From Actinomycetota bacterium (lineage in GTDB: Bacteria > Actinomycetota > Acidimicrobiia > Acidimicrobiales > Microtrichaceae), in assembly GCA_009700815.1 (NCBI GenBank), contig WLLG01000068.1, forward strand, positions 1 to 8,741: a stretch of DNA of 8,741 bases, read 5' to 3'. The stretch's first letter is position 1. Every line of letters starts with the position of its first letter. Of this stretch, positions 1 through 5,229 are shown piece after piece. The translations under genes and the position numbers were made by a program. The notes beneath the pieces are model-generated. The model did no database searches and was not told where the DNA came from. It saw nothing but the letters and a program-made list of their open reading frames with translations.

Positions 1-1
1 A

Positions 2-1780
2 CTCATCGCAAATCGTGGAGAAATCGCAGTTCGGGTCATCCGAGCATGTCGTGAACTCGGGATCTCCACCGTGGCCGTCTACTCCGATCTCGACCGTGAT
101 GCACTCCATGTGCGCTTGGCTGACGAGGCTTATGCACTTGGGGGGCAGACTGCAGCAGAGAGTTATATCGACGCAGACAAGATCCTTGATGTGATCGCCC
201 GCTCCGGTGCTCAAGCGGTTCACCCCGGCTACGGGTTCTTCTCTGAGAACAGCGAGTTCGCAAAGCGGATCACTGATATCGGCGTGGCCTTTATTGGTCC
301 GCCTCCTGCAGCAATCGACGTCATGGGCGACAAGATCTCGGCACGACTCGCAGCTGAAAAGGTTGGCGTACACGGAGTCCCAGGAACTACCGACATCATC
401 ACAGACCCGTCACAGGTCGAGGCCTTTGGCGCAGAGTTTGGCTACCCCATTGCCATCAAGGCTGCTTACGGTGGCGGCGGTCGAGGCATGAAGGTAGTTG
501 CTTCAGCAGACGAGGTCGTTTCGGCACTTGAGTCTGCACAGCGTGAATCCTTGGCCTACTTCGGCCGAGACGAGTGCTACATGGAGCGCTACCTGACCGG
601 GCCCCGCCATATTGAGGTTCAGGTCATGGCGGACACGCACGGCAACGTGGTCTACCTGGGCACGCGTGACTGCTCGGCGCAGCGTCGTCACCAGAAGTTG
701 ATCGAAGAAGCCCCAGCCCCAGGTATTCCCGAGGCGATCATCGCCGAGATGGGAGAGGCCGCTTGTGCAGTCGCACGTGGTTGCGATTACGTCAACGCGG
801 GAACCGTCGAGTTCCTGTACGAGAACGAGTCCTTCTACTACCTCGAGATGAACACCCGCTTGCAGGTGGAGCACCCCGTGACAGAGTTGGTCACCGATGT
901 TGACTTGGTCGAGTTGCAGATCCGAGTGGCCGCAGGCGAGGCACTGCCCTTCACACAAGAGCAGGTGCGCATTCACGGCCACGCAATTGAGTGCCGAATC
1001 AATGCCGAGGATGTTGCCGAAGGCAAGTTCCTTCCCTCCCCCGGACCGCTCAGCAAGCTGCGGGTTGCATCGGGCTACGGGGTCCGCTGGGACGGCGGTT
1101 ACGAAGAGGGCGATGAGATCAGCCAGTACTACGACAACCTGACGGGCAAGCTGTGCGTTTGGGGACGCAACCGTGACGTGGCAATTGCCCGCATGATTCG
1201 TGCCCTTGAAGAGATGGTGGTTGAGGGCGTAGCCACGACCATTCCTGCAGATCTCGCAATTCTTCGCCACCCAGATTTCTCTGCAATTACTCACTCAACA
1301 AAGTGGGTAGAAGACACACTCGACCTGACCGGAATCGGCGGCAAGGCCGGAGAAGCCCCCACCGAGGCTGATGGCGCTGAGCCAAAGGTCAAACGAGACG
1401 TTGATGTAGAGGTCAACGGCAAACGATTTGCAGTGTCGATGTTTGTTCCTGAATCTCAGCTGACAGCAGTTGCAGGTCCTGGCGCAGGTGGGTCGGCCAA
1501 AGCTCGCCCCAAGCGTGGTGGCGCAGGCGGCAGTGCCGGGGCCGCAGCAGGCAGCGGCAAGATCGCAGTTCCCATGCAGGGAACAATCGTGAAAGTTGAA
1601 GTCGAAGTAGGCCAGACCGTGGCCAAGGGCGACACCGTGGTGGTTCTTGAGGCTATGAAGATGGAGAACAATGTGGCCTCAGACGTGGACGGAACCGTGA
1701 CTGAAGTCAAGGTGGAGTCCGGTGCTTCCGTTACAGCGGGACAGGTCGTCGTGGTTATCGAGCCCACTCCCGCGAGCTAA
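2..1780 (+). CDS. Acyl-CoA (acetyl-/propionyl-CoA) carboxylase alpha subunit: biotin carboxylase plus BCCP, 5' partial
   Basis: This subunit uses ATP and bicarbonate to carboxylate its own biotin; a separate carboxyltransferase beta subunit, not in this window, then makes malonyl- or methylmalonyl-CoA for fatty and mycolic-type lipid synthesis in the cytoplasm. The first visible codons read LIANRGEIAVRVIRACRELG, the conserved biotin carboxylase N-terminus, so the gene starts only a few codons left of the window; the GTG at 71 is internal. The ATP-grasp glycine-rich loop GGGGRGM is at nt 470-490, and the active-site stretch EMNTRLQVEHPVTE is at nt 845-886. An Ala/Gly-rich linker (about nt 1474-1560) leads to a biotinyl domain (about nt 1562-1768) with EAMKM; the biotinylated lysine codon is 1658-1660. 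The 592 visible residues match actinobacterial AccA3/AccA1-type chains of about 590-600. Family is certain; acetyl versus propionyl preference, and hence a symbol (accA3, accA1, pccA), cannot be decided. No truncation inside the frame. Confidence 0.96.
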   Translation, partial: LIANRGEIAVRVIRACRELGISTVAVYSDLDRDALHVRLADEAYALGGQTAAESYIDADKILDVIARSGAQAVHPGYGFFSENSEFAKRITDIGVAFIGPPPAAIDVMGDKISARLAAEKVGVHGVPGTTDIITDPSQVEAFGAEFGYPIAIKAAYGGGGRGMKVVASADEVVSALESAQRESLAYFGRDECYMERYLTGPRHIEVQVMADTHGNVVYLGTRDCSAQRRHQKLIEEAPAPGIPEAIIAEMGEAACAVARGCDYVNAGTVEFLYENESFYYLEMNTRLQVEHPVTELVTDVDLVELQIRVAAGEALPFTQEQVRIHGHAIECRINAEDVAEGKFLPSPGPLSKLRVASGYGVRWDGGYEEGDEISQYYDNLTGKLCVWGRNRDVAIARMIRALEEMVVEGVATTIPADLAILRHPDFSAITHSTKWVEDTLDLTGIGGKAGEAPTEADGAEPKVKRDVDVEVNGKRFAVSMFVPESQLTAVAGPGAGGSAKARPKRGGAGGSAGAAAGSGKIAVPMQGTIVKVEVEVGQTVAKGDTVVVLEAMKMENNVASDVDGTVTEVKVESGASVTAGQVVVVIEPTPAS

Positions 1781-1798
1781 GCAGTGCGACCTAAGCAG
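1777..1798. repeat. 8-bp direct repeat spanning the carboxylase stop codon
   Basis: CTAAGCAG occurs at 1777-1784 (overlapping the TAA stop at 1778-1780) and again at 1791-1798, a 14-base interval. It sits in the 26-base gap before the methyltransferase. It may be a small local duplication; no function is evident. Confidence 0.4.
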
Positions 1799-1806
1799 CC
1801 TTCTAG

Positions 1807-2397
1807 ATGACCGAGGCGGCAGAGTTACAAGTTGGAGGCCGCGCCTCTGGACGCCTCCGCACCTCTCGCTATGCCAAGGTCTTGCCGCACCTGCGGGGGC
1901 ACCTGCTCGAAATTGGTTGCGGAACTAGTCCGCTAGTGCATGAGTTCAGCGGGAGCTTTACCTCGTATACCGGTTGCGATCTTGACGCCGAGCTCATCAA
2001 GCGGCTGAGCACTCGATACCCAGAGGCCACATACGAGGTGGTAGATCTTGACCATCAGGACTTGCCCCGCGACTGGGTGGCATTCGACACCATTTTGGCC
2101 ACAGCAGTCATTGAACACCTCTTCAACTTAGAGATGGTGATGAGACGCTTGGCCGACCGGCTAGCTGACGGTGGCAGAATTCTTCTGACCACACCGACAC
2201 CGTTCGGAAATGACATCGTTTTACCCATCACCGCTCGCGTTGGCCTCACATCAGCAGATGCCTTTGCCGATCACATCAACATTTTGAATAAGCGGCGCAT
2301 GAATCTGCTCGCTGACGAGGTGGGCCTTGAGGTCATCAAGTACTCCACCTTTCAACTTGGAATGAATTCTTTTGCCTTGATGACCAAACGCAGCTGA
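1807..2397 (+). CDS. Class I SAM-dependent methyltransferase
   Basis: A 196-residue soluble protein predicted to transfer a methyl group from S-adenosylmethionine; the acceptor cannot be read. The Rossmann motif I LLEIGCGT is at residues 33-40, the acidic residue that would hold the SAM ribose is in GCDLD (56-60), a motif like VIEHLFNLE follows at 101-109, and the post-core strand DGGRILLTTP is at 121-130. The C-terminal third (HINILNKRRMNLL) resembles methyltransferases found in polysaccharide and lipid-glycan loci. The ATG at 1807 lies 26 bases after the carboxylase stop with no clear Shine-Dalgarno, so it could be read from the same transcript. It ends one base from the stop of the oppositely oriented methyltransferase. 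The two share only the general fold by eye and are not an obvious duplication. Role in glycoconjugate methylation is inferred from the neighbours. Confidence 0.85.
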   Translation: MTEAAELQVGGRASGRLRTSRYAKVLPHLRGHLLEIGCGTSPLVHEFSGSFTSYTGCDLDAELIKRLSTRYPEATYEVVDLDHQDLPRDWVAFDTILATAVIEHLFNLEMVMRRLADRLADGGRILLTTPTPFGNDIVLPITARVGLTSADAFADHINILNKRRMNLLADEVGLEVIKYSTFQLGMNSFALMTKRS

Positions 2398-2398
2398 T

Positions 2399-3019
2399 TC
2401 AAGACTCTCGGCGCCGAGCGTGAACCATGGTCCACGGAAGTGGAGCCGAAACCGAGAGCACCTCGAAGTGGCGGTCCACAAGCGCTGCGAATGCATGCTT
2501 TGACCAATGCTGAATATGCCCCGGGGTATTGCCCCAGTCAGAGAAGTAACGACCGCGTGCAAGATTGCCAATTCGCCAAATTGGCTCGCGAGGAACGGAG
2601 AGGATCACATGCGTCGAGGCAACCCGGGCTATTTCAGCCAGTGCAACCTCCGGGCGAACAACGTGCTCAAGAACCTCAATCGCAAGCACCAGTTCCATGC
2701 TGCAATCCGGGAATGGAAGCTCCTCAACAGACCCCTGCACTTTTGCTACCGCAAGGCCCTCCCAATTCGAGGCCAGCTCGGGATCAGGTAGGTCAAGGAT
2801 GGTGATGCCCAGATCAGCGTTTTGTTCCAACAGGCGGCGGGCAATGCTGCCCTCGCCGGCACCTACTTCAAGGACTGATGACGGGTTACTCGTAGCAACA
2901 AAGCCGTCAAATGCGGCAAAAAACCCTGCCATCATTCGGCGTTCGATGGGATTTGAGGTGCCGTACTTATCGTAGGCATTGCCTGTAGGGATCACCTCGC
3001 TAGCACTCGTCACAGCCAC
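2399..3019 (-). CDS. Class I SAM-dependent methyltransferase (YDKYG-N-P type, actinobacterial)
   Basis: A 206-residue soluble methyltransferase read on the minus strand, acceptor unknown. The N-terminal signature NAYDKYGTSNPIERRMM (residues 14-30) precedes motif I VLEVGAGEG (49-57). An acidic DLPDPE stretch is at 76-81, LAIEVLEHV at 112-120, and SVPREPIWR at 141-149, followed by GNTPGHIQHWS (163-173). From memory, this combination of signatures recurs in an actinobacterial group often placed near glycosyltransferases and UPF0104 membrane proteins; that was not checked. The start is uncertain: GTG at 3019 gives the longest form, while GTG at 3013 would place a TAGCCT -10-like hexamer (minus strand, 3027-3022) eight bases upstream and suit leaderless translation. 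No Shine-Dalgarno is seen for either. It is divergent from the UPF0104 gene across about 101 bases and may share control with it. Confidence 0.87.
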   Translation of the reverse strand: MAVTSASEVIPTGNAYDKYGTSNPIERRMMAGFFAAFDGFVATSNPSSVLEVGAGEGSIARRLLEQNADLGITILDLPDPELASNWEGLAVAKVQGSVEELPFPDCSMELVLAIEVLEHVVRPEVALAEIARVASTHVILSVPREPIWRIGNLARGRYFSDWGNTPGHIQHWSKHAFAALVDRHFEVLSVSAPLPWTMVHARRRES

Positions 3020-3120
3020 GCAGGCTACAGGGTCATCCGTGCAAGGAGGTGAGCGAGAAGAAGTTCACCTCGGAGCGTGGACCCAGCGTGTGGGAAGTAT
3101 CGTTTCCAACGTGACTCTTC
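3020..3120. promoter_or_regulatory. Divergent intergenic region between methyltransferase and UPF0104 genes
   Basis: These 101 bases separate two divergently read genes and must hold both start regions unless one is read from further away. The plus strand carries TATCGT at 3098-3103, a TAnnnT -10-like hexamer, without a convincing -35. The minus strand carries TAGCCT (3027-3022). A near-consensus Shine-Dalgarno AAGGAGGTGA (3043-3052, plus strand) has no well-spaced start after it: the only GTG (3049) overlaps it and opens a 21-codon frame that stops at TGA 3112-3114. That stop is in frame with the UPF0104 gene, which therefore cannot begin upstream of 3115. Confidence 0.4.
3046..3071. repeat. 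7-bp inverted repeat GAGGTGA-N12-TCACCTC, possible operator or hairpin
   Basis: Perfect arms GAGGTGA at 3046-3052 and TCACCTC at 3065-3071 are separated by 12 bases, giving a 19-base centre-to-centre distance close to two DNA turns. It lies in the divergent region, so a dimeric regulator could bind here; as RNA on the plus strand it would pair with the Shine-Dalgarno-like element. Chance occurrence is possible. Confidence 0.35.
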
Positions 3121-4113
3121 TTGGTGACCCCTGATGTGGTTCGCTTGAACGCGATATCCGAAGGTCCCGGGCCAGCGCGACGACACCTCAGACGACTGGT
3201 CGGGATTACTCTCCTGTTGCTCGTGGCGGTCTTCGTGGCTATCGCCCTCAAGCGAAATTGGGATGCCATCAGTGCAGATCTCGGTCTGCTCACACCCGCC
3301 GATTATCTCGCTTCATTCTTAGCAGCAGTGGCGGGACTGTTCTTGTTCTGGGCCAGCTGGCTAGCAATTCTGAACGGACTCGGAACCCGAATGCCGCACC
3401 GGGATTCACAAACCATTTACTTTGCAGCGCAGCTCGGAAAGTACGTGCCTGGAGGCGTCTGGCAGGCAGTTATTCAGACTCGCCTTGGTCAGCGCAACGG
3501 GGTTCCCCGGTCGGCAATGCTGACCTGTTACGCACTCTGGGCCGCCTCCGCATGCGCAGTGGGAGGGGCCTTTAGCGTTTTCATTCTTACGAATAGCCGT
3601 GTGCAGATTCCTTTGCCGGTACTCGTTGGGTGTGTGGTCGCGGCGTTACTGCTCGTGCCAATCGCTCTGCATGACCGCGGCTTGCCGCATCTGGTGTCTT
3701 GGTTCTTTGCAAAGTCAGGGCGCGAACTCCCAGAGCTCCGTGTGGAATCAACCTCGGCGCGGCTGTCCGTAGCATTCAGTGCTGCGACCTGGCTGATCTT
3801 CGGACTGCATGCATGGTTTCTCGCTCGACCGCTCGGTGCAAGCCTCAGCGACCTTCCGCTGGTGATTGGAGCCTTTGCATTGGCTTTTGTTGCAGGTGTT
3901 CTGGCTGTTCCGCTGCCGGCAGGAGCTGGACTGCGAGAAGCAGTACTGGTTCTCACCTTGGGAGTCGTCATCGGTCGGCCAAGTGCAATAACCGTGGCAC
4001 TCATGTCACGCCTCATCATGATCCTCGCCGAACTCCTTCTGGCATCTCTGACTGGAGTCCCGGGAGCGATTCGCTGGGCACGAGCCGCTCCAAACCTAGA
4101 GGGCCTGAATTGA
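3121..4113 (+). CDS. UPF0104 / LPG-synthase-TM family integral membrane protein
   Basis: A 330-residue polytopic membrane protein of the family that includes the flippase half of MprF and archaeal AglD-type tails; members handle or move lipids, often lipid-linked sugars. Hydrophobic segments lie at about residues 27-43, 62-84, 132-155, 165-183, 215-235, 245-263, 272-286 and 290-312. The family hallmarks QLGKYVPGGVWQ (104-115) and PLPAGAGLREA (264-274) are both intact. It has no C-terminal aminoacyl-transferase (GNAT-like) domain, so it is not a complete MprF/LysS. An in-frame TGA at 3112-3114 limits the start to TTG 3121 or the adjacent GTG 3124; neither has a Shine-Dalgarno. It converges on the GT2 gene with four bases between stops. 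Working together with that polyprenyl-sugar synthase is inferred from context; the substrate is unknown. Confidence 0.87.
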   Translation: MVTPDVVRLNAISEGPGPARRHLRRLVGITLLLLVAVFVAIALKRNWDAISADLGLLTPADYLASFLAAVAGLFLFWASWLAILNGLGTRMPHRDSQTIYFAAQLGKYVPGGVWQAVIQTRLGQRNGVPRSAMLTCYALWAASACAVGGAFSVFILTNSRVQIPLPVLVGCVVAALLLVPIALHDRGLPHLVSWFFAKSGRELPELRVESTSARLSVAFSAATWLIFGLHAWFLARPLGASLSDLPLVIGAFALAFVAGVLAVPLPAGAGLREAVLVLTLGVVIGRPSAITVALMSRLIMILAELLLASLTGVPGAIRWARAAPNLEGLN

Positions 4114-4117
4114 GTTC

Positions 4118-5146
4118 CTAATCAAGATGTCCCGCCCGCTGCGACTCTGCTCGCCGGTCAAGTTCCTGAGTTCGAAGCATCACCCGAGAGTCAGAAAGAA
4201 TGCGGCGATTCACGGATAACAGGTCGGCTAAAAAACCGAACATCCAGATAAGGACAGCAAGGAGAAACATCATTGCTGCGCCAACAAGGCTGGGCACCCG
4301 ACTCGCTTGATCATCAGTGAGCACGTGTAAATAGAACCATCGCAGAACCAGCACGGCACTAATCAGAAATGGGCCCAACCCGATAGCTAGGAAGAACCTA
4401 AGCGGTTTATACAAAGCGAATGATCGTAGGATGGTCTGAGCAGAGCGCCAGATATAGCGCGGAATACTCTTCACGAGTCGCGAGGGCCTCGTTGCAGGAT
4501 TAACCGCAACGTCCACCCCTACGATCCGTAGGCCTTCCCACCCGGCCTGCACGATGGTTTCCATGGTGTAGGAGTACTTGCCAAATACTTGTGTACGGAT
4601 GGCAGTGGATCGCGAGAAGGCTCGAAATCCCGAAGCCGCGTCGCGAACGTCTGTTGCCGAGAACGTTCTAACGATGCTGCTACCTAGTCGTTGCAGGCGC
4701 TTCTTGAGGGGAGAGAAGTCATCTACGGCTTCGATGGGTCGCTCGCCAATGACTAGGTCGGCCTCTCCAGCAAGGATTGGTGCCACTAGGTCGGGAATGC
4801 AGGCGCCGTCATACTGATTGTCGGCATCGGTGTTGACGATTACATCGGCGCCAGCCTTGAGGGACGCGTCCAGACCAGTCATGAACGCGTTTGCGAGGCC
4901 GCGATTCCGCGTGATTCGTAGAACGTGGTCTACACCAAGGTCAGAAGCAATCTGCGATGTCTTGTCCTCGCTACCATCGTCGATGACCAACCATTCGACG
5001 CAAGAAAACCCCTCAACCTGTCGAGGCAGGTCGGCGAGAGTGGCCGGAAGGGTCTGCTCTTCGTTGAAGCAGGGGATTTGGATAATGAGCTTGAGCCCAG
5101 TGCCCGATGCTGTTTCCTCTGTATCCATGGTGAGTGATGTTGTCAC
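4118..5146 (-). CDS. GT2 family glycosyltransferase, polyprenyl-phosphate-sugar synthase type (DPM synthase-like)
   Basis: Predicted to transfer a hexose from a nucleotide sugar to polyprenyl phosphate at the cytoplasmic side of the membrane. In the 342-residue form, the GT-A start IPCFNEE is at residues 24-30, VIDDGSEDKT at 54-63, the DxD-type metal and sugar-nucleotide motif TDADNQYD at 106-113, ASGFRAFSR at 171-179 and YSYTMETI at 191-198. Two hydrophobic helices at about 250-272 and 287-310 anchor the C-terminus, followed by a basic cytoplasmic tail; this is the layout of DPM1/GtrB-like enzymes. GTG at 5146 gives the longest frame, but ATG at 5128 (six residues shorter) is a good alternative, because the conserved domain begins only near residue 18. 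No Shine-Dalgarno is visible. It converges on the UPF0104 gene and diverges from the large membrane protein at 5230. Donor sugar cannot be told. Confidence 0.92.
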   Translation of the reverse strand: MTTSLTMDTEETASGTGLKLIIQIPCFNEEQTLPATLADLPRQVEGFSCVEWLVIDDGSEDKTSQIASDLGVDHVLRITRNRGLANAFMTGLDASLKAGADVIVNTDADNQYDGACIPDLVAPILAGEADLVIGERPIEAVDDFSPLKKRLQRLGSSIVRTFSATDVRDAASGFRAFSRSTAIRTQVFGKYSYTMETIVQAGWEGLRIVGVDVAVNPATRPSRLVKSIPRYIWRSAQTILRSFALYKPLRFFLAIGLGPFLISAVLVLRWFYLHVLTDDQASRVPSLVGAAMMFLLAVLIWMFGFLADLLSVNRRILSDSRVMLRTQELDRRAESQRAGHLD

Positions 5147-5229
5147 ATCATCGGGCTGTTACGTCACAATGCGACCGACCTTTACCAAGGTCGTTGCAGA
5201 CCAGTTGCCCTACTAACCTGAAGATCCTC
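5147..5229. promoter_or_regulatory. Divergent intergenic region between GT2 and large GT-C-like gene
   Basis: These 83 bases lie between divergent starts at 5146 (-) and 5230 (+). TAACCT (5214-5219) fits the actinobacterial -10 pattern TAnnnT. It ends ten bases before the ATG at 5230, so a transcript starting near 5226 would be nearly leaderless; this agrees with the missing Shine-Dalgarno. No good -35 is seen at the right distance. The only other structure is the inverted repeat at 5176-5193. Confidence 0.35.
5176..5193. repeat. 18-bp palindrome CGACCTT-N4-AAGGTCG, candidate operator
   Basis: Perfect 7-bp arms at 5176-5182 and 5187-5193 enclose TACC. The symmetric element sits about 20 bases upstream of the -10-like hexamer at 5214-5219, where a repressor or activator would contact the plus-strand promoter and could also affect the GT2 gene. 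The alternative is a short RNA hairpin, but there is no following T run, so it is not a typical terminator. Confidence 0.4.

Noticed and set aside
503..1294. Long open frame (263 codons) on the minus strand inside the carboxylase gene
   Set aside because: It lies fully opposite a certain, conserved coding sequence. Long antisense frames are common in GC-rich genes, and the translation is rich in Val, Leu and His without any recognisable domain.
2440..2805. 121-codon plus-strand frame across the minus-strand methyltransferase
   Set aside because: Pro/Gln/Arg-rich translation typical of an antisense frame; the methyltransferase motifs on the minus strand are clear.
3049..3114. Small coding frame GTG-to-TGA of 21 codons after the consensus Shine-Dalgarno
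   Set aside because: The GTG overlaps the Shine-Dalgarno itself, so spacing is wrong, and the peptide shows no attenuator features such as repeated codons. Kept only as part of a finding, not as a gene.
3528..4019. 163-codon minus-strand frame opposite the UPF0104 gene
   Set aside because: Ser/Thr/Arg/Ala-rich text from antisense reading of membrane-helix codons; the plus-strand family hallmarks are intact.
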